Counted from the first letter of the stretch, positions 17,672 to 27,764 are shown. The stretch is DNA of 64,000 bases from Chitinophagales bacterium (GCA_023957245.1 JAMLHJ010000013.1:35663-99662), one strand, 5' to 3'. Notes: a model not told the origin generated them from the letters alone. Numbers and translations: made by a program.

Positions 17672-18706
17672 ATGGAAGTTTTCGAAAAAGCAAGTCAATT
17701 ATTGGAGGAAGTTAAAAGTACTGAAATTTCTTCTCCAGAAAGCTTAGAAAAGTTTAGAATAAAGTTTTTGGGAAGTAAGAATATTCTTAAAGATCTTTTT
17801 GGCGAAATCAAATCTGTGCCTAATGAATTGAAGAAAGAATTTGGTCAGAGGGTCAATGCTGTCAAACAAGAAGCTGAGGAAAAATATCAATCACAGAAAG
17901 AACAGTTTGAATCTCAAACTCAACAATTAGAGCTTGCAGAATTGGATTTGACTCGTCCAGGATATAGTCATACGGTAGGTTCTCGCCACCCAGTAAGATT
18001 GGTGATGGAAGAAATGGTGGAGATATTCAAGCGGATAGGATTTGTTGTAGAAGAAGACAGAGAGATTGAAGATGACTGGCATAATTTTTCTGCTTTAAAT
18101 CTTCCAGAAGACCATCCTGCAAGAGATATGCAGGATACATTCTATATCTCATTGGATCCAGCAACAGTCCTTCGTACACATACTTCAAGTGTTCAGGTGC
18201 GTGTAATGGATAGACAGAAACCACCGATTCGTATTTTATCACCGGGAAAAGTTTTTAGAAACGAAACTATTTCTGCTCGTTCGCATTGTTTTTTTCATCA
18301 AGTAGAAGGTTTGTATGTAGATGAAAATGTATCTTTTGCAGATTTATTACAGACTTTACAGTTTTTTGCAGCAGAGTTTTTTGGTGCAGATACCAAAATC
18401 AAGGTTCGTCCTTCCTATTTTCCATTTACCGAACCATCTGCTGAGGTAGATGTAAGTTGTTTCTTGTGTCATGGAGAAGGATGTAATGTCTGTAAGCATA
18501 CCGGTTGGGTAGAGATTTTAGGTTGTGGAATGGTAGATCCTAAAGTCCTTGAAAACTGTAAGATAGATTCTAAGAAATATTCTGGTTTTGCTTTTGGAGT
18601 AGGCGTTGAGCGTATTGCATTGATGAAGTATGGAATAAAAGATATCCGAGTACTTTCTGAAAACGATGTCCGTTTCTTAAATCATTTTAAGTCTGTGGTC
18701 GTATAA
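17672..18706 (+). CDS. pheS: Phenylalanyl-tRNA synthetase alpha subunit
   Basis: Starting at the ATG at 17672 (MEVFEKASQLLEE), the protein is 344 residues, the normal PheS length. An N-terminal coiled-coil that contacts tRNA (to ~residue 85) is followed by the class II synthetase core: motif 2-type LSPGKVFRNETISARSH, the phenylalanine pocket segment FHQVEGLYVD, and motif 3 GFAFGVGVERIALMKYGI. A cysteine-containing insert CFLCHGEGCNVCKHTGW looks like a zinc-binding loop, as found in many PheS proteins. An upstream in-frame start would add seven residues and overlap the promoter element. pheT is not in this window. Confidence 0.96.
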   Translation: MEVFEKASQLLEEVKSTEISSPESLEKFRIKFLGSKNILKDLFGEIKSVPNELKKEFGQRVNAVKQEAEEKYQSQKEQFESQTQQLELAELDLTRPGYSHTVGSRHPVRLVMEEMVEIFKRIGFVVEEDREIEDDWHNFSALNLPEDHPARDMQDTFYISLDPATVLRTHTSSVQVRVMDRQKPPIRILSPGKVFRNETISARSHCFFHQVEGLYVDENVSFADLLQTLQFFAAEFFGADTKIKVRPSYFPFTEPSAEVDVSCFLCHGEGCNVCKHTGWVEILGCGMVDPKVLENCKIDSKKYSGFAFGVGVERIALMKYGIKDIRVLSENDVRFLNHFKSVVV

Positions 18707-18713
18707 CAGAATA

Positions 18714-19751
18714 ATGAAAAAAGCTCAGATTCAAAACGAAATTAATTTTCTCCGCACTCTTACTGTATATAGATTGTGGAATATGCTGAAGGTATATCTC
18801 TCTTTTTATATTTCACAGAAGTTTAAAAAACCTATACAATGGGGCTTGCCCTTTTCTATTTCGATAGAACCGACAACTTCTTGCAATTTAAGATGCCCAG
18901 AATGTCCAAGTGGTTTGCGAGAATTTACTCGTCCTACGGGAATGTTAGATTCGGCATTGTTTCGTAAAGTTATCGATGATGTACATCGACATGTCAATTA
19001 TCTGACCTTTTACTTTCAAGGAGAACCTTATTTGCATAAAGAATTTTTGGATATGGTAGAATATGCTAGAAAGAAAAAAATTTATACTGCTACATCTACT
19101 AATGGTCATTTTCTTACAGATGACAGAGCCAAAAGGACAGTTGAATCAGGATTGGATAGGTTGATTATTTCGATTGATGGCACAACACAGGAAACATATA
19201 AACAGTATCGTATCGGTGGAAATCTTGAGAGGGTTATAAAGGGAGCTAAAAATGTCATAAAATGGAAAAAGGAGTTGAATAGCTCTACTCCTTATGTGAT
19301 TTTTCAGTTTTTGGTGGTGAGACATAATGAGCATCAAATAGATGATGTAAAAAATCTAGCTAGAGAAATAGGTGTTGATGAAGTTATTTTGAAGACAGCG
19401 CAAATCTATGATTACGAACATGGTAGTCCTCTCATTCCTGAGCAAGAAGAATATTCAAGATATAAAAAACAAGCCAATGGTACTTATACAATTAAAAATC
19501 TATTGGCCAATGGTTGCTGGAAATTGTGGCATTCTTGTGTAGTAACATGGGACGGTCGAGTACTTCCTTGCTGTTTTGATAAAGATGGGAAATATGTGAT
19601 GGGCAATGTCAGTATCAATTCTTTCAAAAAGATATGGTGGAATAATCGCTATCATAACTTCAGGAAAAAAATCGTTCGCTCTCGTAAAGAGATTGATATG
19701 TGCAAAAATTGTAGCGAAGGATGTAAGGTAAATATCCGTTACGATTTCTAG
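18714..19751 (+). CDS. Radical SAM protein with SPASM domain
   Basis: A 345-residue protein with the radical SAM cluster motif CNLRCPECPSG (cysteines near residues 57, 61 and 64) that binds the SAM-cleaving 4Fe-4S centre, and a C-terminal SPASM domain with cysteines in NGCWKLWHSC, LPCCFDKDG and MCKNCSEGC that should hold auxiliary clusters. The core has the expected YLTFYFQGEP and STNGH segments. It starts 7 bases after pheS and is probably cotranscribed. SPASM enzymes often modify peptides or sugars; no precursor peptide gene is visible nearby, so the substrate is unknown. Confidence 0.88.
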   Translation: MKKAQIQNEINFLRTLTVYRLWNMLKVYLSFYISQKFKKPIQWGLPFSISIEPTTSCNLRCPECPSGLREFTRPTGMLDSALFRKVIDDVHRHVNYLTFYFQGEPYLHKEFLDMVEYARKKKIYTATSTNGHFLTDDRAKRTVESGLDRLIISIDGTTQETYKQYRIGGNLERVIKGAKNVIKWKKELNSSTPYVIFQFLVVRHNEHQIDDVKNLAREIGVDEVILKTAQIYDYEHGSPLIPEQEEYSRYKKQANGTYTIKNLLANGCWKLWHSCVVTWDGRVLPCCFDKDGKYVMGNVSINSFKKIWWNNRYHNFRKKIVRSRKEIDMCKNCSEGCKVNIRYDF

Positions 19752-19785
19752 CTTACAAATCCTCCGCCAAATTGTTCCTTCTTAA

Positions 19786-22371
19786 TTATTTATTTTCCAA
19801 GAATTTATTGATCTGATAGATAATAAACTCTTTGTGTGCTTTAGAAGAAGCATCGCCCGCGACATTAGCTGCCATTCTTTTTATCTTTTGCACCTCTGCT
19901 AATGTTGCAGATTTAGCCACTTGTGAAACGTCTGTAGATTTTAATATCTGAATTAGCATTTCTACATATTTGACTTGTAATTGCTGTCTTAAAGTATTGA
20001 CATTGCCAGAAATATCTTGCTTCACTATCGCTTGAGTCAAATCTGATAGCATGGTATTGATATCATATTGATTGCCATATAGTTTGGAATCAATGATTTT
20101 TTCCAAAGTATTTTTATGTAATATTTGCTTGAGTATCAATGTTTGAATATTCAATATGCGTTCGTGAATACTTGGCAGCTCACTACTTCCATAAAATTCA
20201 TAACCTCTTCTTTGAGATTGTAAATAGTTGTATAAATCAAATTCGCTATCAAATGCATTGGGTGCAAAAGCATATTTTGAAAGCATTTCCATTGCTCTTT
20301 TTTGTTCACTCAATTGTACTGGAACAAAAGGAGCTACTGTATCTTGACCAGCAAAATTTCTATTGATATACACACCTCCTATCCATCTACTGAGTACAGT
20401 AAAATTGCTTGAATTTCGACTTGAAAGAATGAAATAAGCATTTTTTAGTTCTTGGTATGACTGATTTTCTTTGATGTATTTAGATTTTAGTAAGGCAAAT
20501 GTTTTATTATTAATTTGAATCTGCCCTTCTGCATAAGTGATAGGGTCGCTAGTCATATCATAAAGCATGGCTCTAGGATCTGTTCCTTTGCCTGGGCTTC
20601 TCATGTCATCTGCATCATTGAAAAATAAATTTTCTCTTTTGTTGGATTGAGCAAGGATTTTTTGAAGACCTTCATTTTCTTGCTCAGGAGAAAATTGTGA
20701 ATAGCCATATTGTATTGCCCAACGGTCATATTGTCCTGGAACAATAGTAAAATAAGCTCCTTGCTGGTTTTTGTCTGGAGATACATTGGCGATATTGTAA
20801 TCCATGACAGAGCTAGAAATTCCTTCTGTTGCTCCGTAATGTTTGTTTTGCCACTGTTCATTTGAAGCATTATAGCTACCTGCAAAGTTGTGGTTCAAAC
20901 CAAGCGTATGACCTACTTCATGAAGCACCAATTCGATAAGGCATTGTATCATGAAAGTATCTTTTTGGATATTGTCAAAATTATATGCCGTCATAATTGT
21001 TTGCCCATAAGAAAGATTTTCTCCAAGATTAGCACCTGCATTACAAAAATGTCCATCTCCAGAATGGGATAAATCTTCGTTTTCACTACTAATATTCAAA
21101 CCAGAAAGTCCAAATATTTTAGCTTGTTTTATTCTGTTAGACAAATAAATCCATTCTAGCATGATATCTGCTCCGATAAGCTGACCTGTTCTTGGATTGG
21201 AAAAACTTGGACCATATCCACCAAAAGGAGGATTGGGAGAAGATGTCCATCTGATCACATTATAGCGAATATCTCCTGCATCCCAAGTGGCTGTGTCTGG
21301 TTGTATCTTACAGACTACAGCATTTTTGAATCCAGCTGCTTCAAAAGCAATATTCCATCTTTCTACTGCATCTTTAATGATAGGACGCAATGCATCTGGA
21401 GTAGTATTTTCTATCCAATAAACAATAGGTTCAACGGGTTCTGAAAGTGTCGCATTGCTATCCTTTTTTACAAGCGACCATCTTTTGATTTTGTCCTTAT
21501 AAGGAGTAACGCTAGTTGAAGTCAATTCTGTTGTTTGGTTTAAAAAATACCCTACTCTTGGATCATCATATCTTGGTTTATAATCATTTTGAGGCATCTC
21601 GATAACAGAATGTCTGACTTTGACAGATACATTTCTAGCATCTGTGACTTCTCGATCTCCTTCATTGATAGGAGAAGGATTAGAATATACATATTCTACT
21701 TCGATATCTGTATTTTGAGGATAGTTTTGAAGTCTGATATATTTCGTTTTTTGAGCAGACAAACTTCCTAATGAAAAGCTATTGGGAACTGGGGTTGGGC
21801 TTGGAGAAGGTTTGATTTGGCTTAAAGTTTCTGAGAGAAAAATTCCGTCTGCATCAATCAAATATCTTGTAATTGTATTTCCAAGAGAATCTAGTGTATC
21901 CACTGTTACTGCTTGTATTTTTTCAGAAGCTAGGATGGGTTGATTGATATTAGCATCTTTGGCTTTACTCAATTCTGAATTTGGGTCAAAATAAAAAGAC
22001 GTATTCTGTACTTTTATTTCTATTTTATCATAGACTTGAGAAAAGGTCAGAATAATATTATCACGATATGCTCCTCTGAAATATCCTGCATCAACAACGC
22101 CATCTAAGACATACATAAAATAGATATATTCTTTGTTGAATTGAGAGCTATTGATTTCCCAATATGTTTTCCCAGTAATAGAATCTTGATATAAAGGGAA
22201 AAGTCCATCTTTCTTTTTCAACTTTTCAGTAACCTCTTTAATTGATTTGAAATCACTCTTTTTAATTTCTGTTTTAGTCGTGTCTTGTGCTACCGCATCT
22301 TTCTTTTTCGATTTTGCAAAGCTTGTTTGAAGTGAAAGGAAAGCTAATAATATCAGGATATAATTTTTCAT
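19786..22371 (-). CDS. Secreted zinc metalloprotease (DUF5117/DUF4953 type)
   Basis: An 861-residue exported protein with a signal peptide (LLAFLSLQTSFA) and the extended zinc motif HEVGHTLGLNHNF near residue 485, a metzincin-like HExxHxxGxxH. The sequence before it (WSLVKKD..., PIVYWIENTTPD, AAGFKNAV) and after it (VMDYNIANVSPD with the Met-turn, GQYDRWAIQYGY) matches the large Bacteroidota zinc-dependent metalloprotease family with DUF5118, DUF5117 and DUF4953 modules. The residues after the signal are Lys-rich. It probably acts in the periplasm or outside the cell; no sorting domain is seen. The substrate is unknown. Confidence 0.9.
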   Translation of the reverse strand: MKNYILILLAFLSLQTSFAKSKKKDAVAQDTTKTEIKKSDFKSIKEVTEKLKKKDGLFPLYQDSITGKTYWEINSSQFNKEYIYFMYVLDGVVDAGYFRGAYRDNIILTFSQVYDKIEIKVQNTSFYFDPNSELSKAKDANINQPILASEKIQAVTVDTLDSLGNTITRYLIDADGIFLSETLSQIKPSPSPTPVPNSFSLGSLSAQKTKYIRLQNYPQNTDIEVEYVYSNPSPINEGDREVTDARNVSVKVRHSVIEMPQNDYKPRYDDPRVGYFLNQTTELTSTSVTPYKDKIKRWSLVKKDSNATLSEPVEPIVYWIENTTPDALRPIIKDAVERWNIAFEAAGFKNAVVCKIQPDTATWDAGDIRYNVIRWTSSPNPPFGGYGPSFSNPRTGQLIGADIMLEWIYLSNRIKQAKIFGLSGLNISSENEDLSHSGDGHFCNAGANLGENLSYGQTIMTAYNFDNIQKDTFMIQCLIELVLHEVGHTLGLNHNFAGSYNASNEQWQNKHYGATEGISSSVMDYNIANVSPDKNQQGAYFTIVPGQYDRWAIQYGYSQFSPEQENEGLQKILAQSNKRENLFFNDADDMRSPGKGTDPRAMLYDMTSDPITYAEGQIQINNKTFALLKSKYIKENQSYQELKNAYFILSSRNSSNFTVLSRWIGGVYINRNFAGQDTVAPFVPVQLSEQKRAMEMLSKYAFAPNAFDSEFDLYNYLQSQRRGYEFYGSSELPSIHERILNIQTLILKQILHKNTLEKIIDSKLYGNQYDINTMLSDLTQAIVKQDISGNVNTLRQQLQVKYVEMLIQILKSTDVSQVAKSATLAEVQKIKRMAANVAGDASSKAHKEFIIYQINKFLENK

Positions 22372-22455
22372 TCTTATAGTTTAATGAATTTAGGAGTACA
22401 AAATTGTATCAATAATTTGAATTTAGTAGAATTATCTATTTAAAAATTTGAGAAA

Positions 22456-22854
22456 TTACTCGTTGTCTTCTTCATTTGTCTTAAATTTTTCAATATCTCT
22501 ACGGTCTTTTTTGGTAGGACGTCCTATTCCTCTATCTCTGATTTCAAAATGCTGAACAAAAGCCGATGCCAATCTTTCTTTATCTTCTGGAGGTGTCAAA
22601 TCTATATAACAGGCTTGTGCCTCAGGAGCGCCTACTCTCTTTTCAATGATTTTTTCAGCCTTGACAGTATATTTTATTCCCGTCTTTTGAAAAACAACAG
22701 TATGCCCTATTTGTATCTGAAAAGAAGCTTTGACATTTTGCCCATCGACCTTGACTTTGCCTGAACTACAAGCATCAGTCGCCAATGTTCGAGTCTTGAA
22801 CCATCGAGTTGCCCAGAGCCATTTATCAATTCTTGTTTTTGTTAACTCTGCCAT
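22456..22854 (-). CDS. hslR: S4-domain RNA-binding protein (Hsp15/HslR-like)
   Basis: A 132-residue protein with an N-terminal S4 domain (TRIDKWLWATRWFKTRTLA, SSGKVKVDG) and the KRVGAPEAQACYIDLTPPED segment of the Hsp15 group, then a basic tail with IGRPTKKDRRDIEKF. Hsp15 binds stalled 50S subunits carrying peptidyl-tRNA and helps recycle them. The gene is divergent from the lipoprotein at 22890. A TAAATTTA element lies four bases before the ATG and could be its -7 box. Confidence 0.88.
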   Translation of the reverse strand: MAELTKTRIDKWLWATRWFKTRTLATDACSSGKVKVDGQNVKASFQIQIGHTVVFQKTGIKYTVKAEKIIEKRVGAPEAQACYIDLTPPEDKERLASAFVQHFEIRDRGIGRPTKKDRRDIEKFKTNEEDNE

Positions 22855-22889
22855 GATATAAATTTACTAACTTGCATAAAAGTGCCCAA

Positions 22890-23276
22890 ATGAAACGAAG
22901 ATATTCAGGATTCCTGATTTTATTCTCTTTTTTGCTGATTCAGTGCAAATCTTTGAAAGATGTAACAGAAGTTGCCCAGTTGCAAACCCTTATCAAAGGG
23001 AAATGGAATATTGAGCATGAAGAATGTTGCGGAAGGACAAATACCGTAACTTATGGAGGCAATCAATCTATTGTCTTTAATACCAAAAAGCAAACTTATA
23101 GCATTTTAAAAGGTACAGAAAAGCAAAACTCTGGAAAGTATGCTTTAAGCTCTGATGAAAAAGGCACGATGATACAATTGGATGATCGTTATCCTGCAAT
23201 TATAAGAATAACAGATGGCTTGCTTTATATTGATTGGAGTTATATGGACTTGAAAAGAGAAGTGTATAAACGATAA
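22890..23276 (+). CDS. Small lipoprotein, lipocalin-like, unknown function
   Basis: Translation from the ATG at 22890 gives 128 residues with a signal ending LLIQCKS, a plausible lipobox with the cysteine about 21 residues in. The rest has the pattern of a small beta-barrel (GKWNIE..., QSIVFN, YSILKGTEKQNSGKYALSSD, DGLLYIDW), as in lipocalin-like DUFs of Bacteroidota. A Cys-Cys pair (EECCGR) follows the first strand. An upstream in-frame TTG is not needed. It converges with the DUF4184 gene only 5 bases away. No specific function can be assigned. Confidence 0.6.
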   Translation: MKRRYSGFLILFSFLLIQCKSLKDVTEVAQLQTLIKGKWNIEHEECCGRTNTVTYGGNQSIVFNTKKQTYSILKGTEKQNSGKYALSSDEKGTMIQLDDRYPAIIRITDGLLYIDWSYMDLKREVYKR

Positions 23277-23281
23277 GATTT

Positions 23282-24802
23282 TTATAAAACTAAAGACGGG
23301 GTTAAGGAAACAGATGATTTTAGACTGTTTTCCCCTCCCCAAAAAATAATAGAAATGAGTAATAGTAGGATACTCATGCTGAATAAAGCATAAGCAATAC
23401 TAAAATAGAATCCGATATAGCTTATTGCAGTCAATGGCATTATTACTAAGAAGAAAATAAGATTGGAGTATTTAGATTGGAAATTTTTTACTTTCCATTC
23501 CATTAAGCCTAATAATATCAAAAAGCCAAATACGAATATCCCTAATTTGATATTGACAGAAAATATGATGGCAGAAATGATGCATTTTGAAATGAAAGAA
23601 AGGAGTCCTTGCTTTTTTATTAAAAGAGAATTTAAAGATAATTCATAGACTATTGCACTTAACATCAGTAAAACGATTCCCCATCCACTTCCTTTATTGG
23701 AAGCATAGTATGCAGTGATGGTGAGACAGCCCATTACCATACCTTTGATGAGCGAATAATAAATAGAATTGTCTAAGTTTCTGATGAAATAAAGCAAGAC
23801 TAGCAAAATATTTTTATAGAATAGTAGTATTGTGAAATAGCTGCTAAAAGGATGAAATAAGGTCAAGAAAATATCCAAAAGTAGAACGAAGATCATCTGA
23901 ACTTTTGAATTATCTTTTTTAATGATGAAGCTAAAATTGAAAATTAAAATGGAGATAAAAACCATTTTAGCGATATAAATCGACAACAATTCTTTACTCA
24001 CCAAACCAAGCATATAAATCGACAAAATGGGAATTGAAAAAGTTGCTATATCTTTTACATTTCTCAATCTCAAATAAAGGAATAATGCTAATGGTAGCAG
24101 AAAGAATGCGCTCATTAATCCGCAAGTAATACCAATTGCTATGCTATCAAAAGATTTATGTTGTTCAATACCAGCTTTGATGACTTTCATCGCTGCAAAC
24201 CCAATACTTATCAATAAAAACAATATAGTTGCATGCGAAATATTTGCTCTCAAAAAAGCGGTATATTCAAAAATATCTTTTCGATAGCTCCAAATAAAGA
24301 AGAAAACGAGGAGAAGTCCGATAACCGAAAGTGCTATTTGGGGCAGGTAGGATAAAAGGGTGAAAATGGGTTGCATTTCATTGTTCTCATAACCCAAATC
24401 TGTTCCGATTCTCAGCCCTAATCCTTCAGCATCATTCAAATGAGAAAACTTATCTAGATATAAATGAAGAATAATTGCCAGCCCTACGCTAAGAACAATT
24501 TGAGGGAGTTTTTTGAGGGAAGCAATATAATCTTGGCGATATCTTGAAACTGTCCCGTATTGTGCTAGAGGAATCCAAATCCATGAAAGAAAATAGGTCA
24601 TCAATACCCCAATCGGGATAAGAACAAATAGAATATTAACCTTTGAATAGGAGAAAAGATGATACCTTGTTTCAGAAAATCTATATATAATATCTAAATC
24701 AGGAACCCAGCTCCCAACAATCAGTGCAGGAACATGGAAATAACGAGGAAGCCATCTTGCTAATGGTAAAACAAATCCTTGGTGAACTAAAGTATAAGGC
24801 AT
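23282..24802 (-). CDS. DUF4184 family multi-pass membrane protein
   Basis: A 506-residue protein. The N-terminus MPYTLVHQGFVLPLARWLPRYF followed by ALIVGSWVPDLDIIYRF is the signature of DUF4184: a conserved His and a GS..PD motif with acidic residues that resembles a metal-dependent hydrolase of the zinc-dependent phospholipase type set in the membrane. About ten or more hydrophobic helices follow. DUF4184 proteins are often ~240 residues, so the C-terminal half (after ~240) is an extra membrane region. It lies 30 bases downstream of the acyl-CoA synthetase on the same strand, which hints at a lipid-related role, but that is inference. Confidence 0.78.
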   Translation of the reverse strand: MPYTLVHQGFVLPLARWLPRYFHVPALIVGSWVPDLDIIYRFSETRYHLFSYSKVNILFVLIPIGVLMTYFLSWIWIPLAQYGTVSRYRQDYIASLKKLPQIVLSVGLAIILHLYLDKFSHLNDAEGLGLRIGTDLGYENNEMQPIFTLLSYLPQIALSVIGLLLVFFFIWSYRKDIFEYTAFLRANISHATILFLLISIGFAAMKVIKAGIEQHKSFDSIAIGITCGLMSAFFLLPLALFLYLRLRNVKDIATFSIPILSIYMLGLVSKELLSIYIAKMVFISILIFNFSFIIKKDNSKVQMIFVLLLDIFLTLFHPFSSYFTILLFYKNILLVLLYFIRNLDNSIYYSLIKGMVMGCLTITAYYASNKGSGWGIVLLMLSAIVYELSLNSLLIKKQGLLSFISKCIISAIIFSVNIKLGIFVFGFLILLGLMEWKVKNFQSKYSNLIFFLVIMPLTAISYIGFYFSIAYALFSMSILLLLISIIFWGGENSLKSSVSLTPSLVL

Positions 24803-24832
24803 AACAGGAACTCCTCATCGAAATGCTATCAG

Positions 24833-26485
24833 CTATTGATTCCAAAGCACATTTTCTTCTTGTTGATACCAGTCAAGATATTTATGTTCATGCTTCTTCT
24901 CTAGGACATTTCTTTTCACTTTCAAAGTCGGAGTCAATAAATTATTGTCAATCGTCCACTCCTCTTTCATGATTATAACTTTTTTTATTCGTTCGTGCTT
25001 GTCCAATGAGGGATTGAGCTGCATGACTGTATTGACGATACTCTCTTCGACCGTCTTTTTATCCAATAATTTAGCCTCTTCAGAAAGTACTATCATTGCC
25101 ATTGTCTGAGGAAGATTGGAGCCGACAAGACAGACCTGTTCAATAAAAGTATTTTTGGATAGGTTCATTTCTATTGGTGCAGGTGCGACATATTTTCCTT
25201 TGTCTGTCTTAAAAATATCTTTGATACGTCCAGTGATTTTGAGGAAACCATCGAGATCTATTTCACCTTGGTCGCCAGTACAGATATAGCCATCTTTAGA
25301 GATAGTTTCTTGAGTTTTTTCAAGGTCTTTGTAATAACCAATCATATTGGCTTCACTTTTGGCTTGAATTTCTCCTTCTTCTGAAATTCTTACATCTACA
25401 TGAGGGAAAGGTTGTCCTACTTTTCCAGGCTTTCTGAATTCGGATCTAGTAAAATGAGAATAAGCACAATTTTCAGTCATTGCATAGGCTTCACAGATTT
25501 TAATATCCAGCTTTTCAAACCAGTTCATCAATGAAGGAGGTAAAGGAGCTGCTCCTGAAAGCACATAATTGGCTCTGCCTAAGCCCAAACCTTCTTTGAT
25601 TTTTTTCTTAAATATTGTAGATACAATCGGAATAGATAAGATAAGAGATAATTTTTCTTGAGGAACTTTTCCCAAAATCCCCATCTGAAATTTTGTCCAA
25701 ATACGAGGAACTGCTAAAAAAACAGTAGGTTGTACTTTTTTGAGATTATTGGGGAAGCTGTCCAAAGATTCTGCAAAAGAAATCGTTCCTCCTGAATAAA
25801 TGGCACCCATTTCCACAAGCATACGTTCTGCAATATGTGACATAGGTAGATAGGAAAAGAAATGTTCCTTGTCTTTATTGATATTTAAAAATGCCAAAGC
25901 ATTGGCAGCAGCAAAAGAGATAGAATGGAAGGAATGCATCACACCTTTAGGTAGTCCAGTAGTTCCAGAGGTGTAGATAATCGTAATGAGTTCATCTCCA
26001 TTTCTTATTTCCGAAATTCGCAATGGAGGAGTATCTGCAATAATTTTATCCCAATTAGCATCACATTTTTCAGTCCAAAAAGGGAATGAAATCGTATGAA
26101 CATCTGAAGGCATTCCTGCTTTTTGCCTTGCCCAATCATCTAATTTTCCAACGAAAGCAACTTTGGCTTCGCTATGTTTCATTACATATTCAATAGTGTC
26201 AGCTGTAATTGTTGGATACAAGGGAACAGAGACATATCCTGCCATCATGATGGCCAAGTCGCTCATGATCCAATGCGCACAATTTTTAGAAAGGATAGCA
26301 ATTTTACTGCCTCGCTCAAGACCTAGTCCTTGCAAATATGCAGCAACACTTCTTATCTGTCTGTCTGCTTCACTCCATGTATAAGCATGCCATTCGCCTA
26401 GATAAGGTTGGTTTAAAAAGAGTTGTTTGGGCTTTGAATTAACAAATTGCGCAAACTTTTCATGAGGATAAATAATATGAGCCAT
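24833..26485 (-). CDS. AMP-binding long-chain acyl-CoA synthetase
   Basis: A 550-residue adenylate-forming enzyme. It carries the P-loop TIIYTSGTTGLPKGVMHS (~residue 168), YLPMSHIAERM, the A5 region EAYAMTENCAYSHF, the ATP-binding YICTGDQGEIDLDG and GRIKDIFKTDKGKYVAP with the hinge, and a late C-terminal lysine region. The order and the FKTDKGKYVAP motif are typical of long-chain fatty acyl-CoA ligases (FadD15/ACSL-like). It activates fatty acids to acyl-CoA via acyl-AMP. It may form a two-gene unit with the DUF4184 membrane protein downstream. Confidence 0.92.
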   Translation of the reverse strand: MAHIIYPHEKFAQFVNSKPKQLFLNQPYLGEWHAYTWSEADRQIRSVAAYLQGLGLERGSKIAILSKNCAHWIMSDLAIMMAGYVSVPLYPTITADTIEYVMKHSEAKVAFVGKLDDWARQKAGMPSDVHTISFPFWTEKCDANWDKIIADTPPLRISEIRNGDELITIIYTSGTTGLPKGVMHSFHSISFAAANALAFLNINKDKEHFFSYLPMSHIAERMLVEMGAIYSGGTISFAESLDSFPNNLKKVQPTVFLAVPRIWTKFQMGILGKVPQEKLSLILSIPIVSTIFKKKIKEGLGLGRANYVLSGAAPLPPSLMNWFEKLDIKICEAYAMTENCAYSHFTRSEFRKPGKVGQPFPHVDVRISEEGEIQAKSEANMIGYYKDLEKTQETISKDGYICTGDQGEIDLDGFLKITGRIKDIFKTDKGKYVAPAPIEMNLSKNTFIEQVCLVGSNLPQTMAMIVLSEEAKLLDKKTVEESIVNTVMQLNPSLDKHERIKKVIIMKEEWTIDNNLLTPTLKVKRNVLEKKHEHKYLDWYQQEENVLWNQ

Positions 26486-26616
26486 AATTATCTAGGTTAG
26501 TCTTGTTGAATTGAATTTAATCAAATGTTTGTTTTTCTAATAATATAATGCAAAAAATCATTATTTTATCTGAAAAGAGATAGAAAAAGGTCAGAAAATA
26601 GGAGTAAATGAAAAAC

Positions 26617-27543
26617 TTAACCTTTCCCTCTAAGGCCTAAAAACAAAACACCTAATAATACTAAAATTGTTCCGACACCTTGTGTCAGAGAAAAAGGCTC
26701 ATGCAAAATGAAATAGGACATCAGAATGGTAGCCACTGGTCCAAATGTTGATAAGATTGCCGCATTTGAGGAGCCGATTAAAGAAATCCCTTTGGTCAAT
26801 GCAAGAGTGGGAACAACTGTCGCTATTACACCCATTAATGCACCATAAACATATACTTGCCAGTCATAGTGAAAAATATCTATACCATATATCCAACCAA
26901 AATGAATCAAAACAGCTATGACGGCAATCAGCATTGAAAGACTATTGAAGGTGACAATTCCCATCTGTTTGATGAGATTGTCGCTATAAACAAGGTAGAA
27001 AGCATAAGTCAAAGCACTGAGAAAAATATAGAAAATTCCTAGTCCTATATTGGAACTTTTAAAATCAAAATCTTGACTTATACATGCAATCAAAATCCCT
27101 GAATAAGTGATACCTACAGCTATAGCTTGTTGCCTAGAAATTTTTCTTTTGAAGATCCAAGCTCCTAATAAAAGTACTAATGTAGGATAGACGAAAACAA
27201 TCAAGCGTTCAAGATTGGCTTGTACGTATTGCAATCCCAAAAAGTCAAAAAGGCTAGCTAAATAATACCCCAACAAACCAATAACTAATAGTTTACCCCA
27301 AGGAGCTGACTGTATCTTCTCTTTTGTGATAGATGGAGAAAAAATAATCACTCCCAAATAGTAAGGTAATGCAAATAACATCCTTAGCATCAATGCTGTT
27401 ATAGCATCTACTCCGTGAGCTAGTGTCAGTTTGACAAAAATGGCTTTAGTACTGAAACATGCTGCTCCTATTAAAATCAGGATAACCCCTTTTTTAAAAT
27501 CATTTTGTGAAGAATAAAATTTTGGAGAGCTGTTAAAATTCAT
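26617..27543 (-). CDS. EamA family (DMT superfamily) transporter
   Basis: A 308-residue inner-membrane protein with ten hydrophobic helices in two EamA repeats. The first repeat begins GVILILIGAACFSTKAIFVKL and the second begins near GLGIFYIFLSALTYAFYLVY, with the typical helix-end motif GVLFLGL at the C-terminus. The substrate (metabolite export or uptake) cannot be told. A TAGCTTTG promoter element lies four bases before the ATG. The gene is divergent from the DUF4403-like gene across a 221-base spacer with two short dyads. Confidence 0.88.
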   Translation of the reverse strand: MNFNSSPKFYSSQNDFKKGVILILIGAACFSTKAIFVKLTLAHGVDAITALMLRMLFALPYYLGVIIFSPSITKEKIQSAPWGKLLVIGLLGYYLASLFDFLGLQYVQANLERLIVFVYPTLVLLLGAWIFKRKISRQQAIAVGITYSGILIACISQDFDFKSSNIGLGIFYIFLSALTYAFYLVYSDNLIKQMGIVTFNSLSMLIAVIAVLIHFGWIYGIDIFHYDWQVYVYGALMGVIATVVPTLALTKGISLIGSSNAAILSTFGPVATILMSYFILHEPFSLTQGVGTILVLLGVLFLGLRGKG

Positions 27544-27547
27544 TTTG

Positions 27548-27555
27548 CAAAGCTA
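27548..27555 (-). promoter_or_regulatory. -7 promoter element 4 bases before the EamA start
   Basis: On the minus strand TAGCTTTG fits TAnnTTTG and lies four bases before the ATG at 27543, again leaving little or no 5' leader. Confidence 0.4.
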
Positions 27556-27626
27556 AGAGTATTTGATTCTATGAAAGAGATATTGATAAAACAAGCATTC
27601 AATCGTTGTATTCTATTCAAAATTAT

Positions 27627-27656
27627 TTAGAATTCTAAGGATTTTTCTTAAAAATC
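27627..27656. promoter_or_regulatory. Two adjacent short dyads in a divergent spacer
   Basis: The perfect 12-bp palindrome TTAGAATTCTAA (27627-27638) is followed one base later by GATTTTT-CTT-AAAAATC (27640-27656). They lie in the divergent promoter region between the EamA gene and the DUF4403-like gene. They could be operators or a small attenuator; AT-rich sequence makes chance dyads fairly likely. Confidence 0.3.
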
Positions 27657-27764
27657 AGGTTATGAATTTATTTTTATCAGATTAAGATTGTGGTTCAAGT
27701 CATCTTTTTCAAATATTTTTATTCTATTTTCATTTTCCAATTAAACCTACGATAAGCGCCAACT

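Noticed and set aside
18714..19751. RiPP biosynthesis cluster around the radical SAM/SPASM protein
   Set aside because: No precursor peptide, transporter or second maturase is adjacent; the neighbours are pheS and a convergent metalloprotease.
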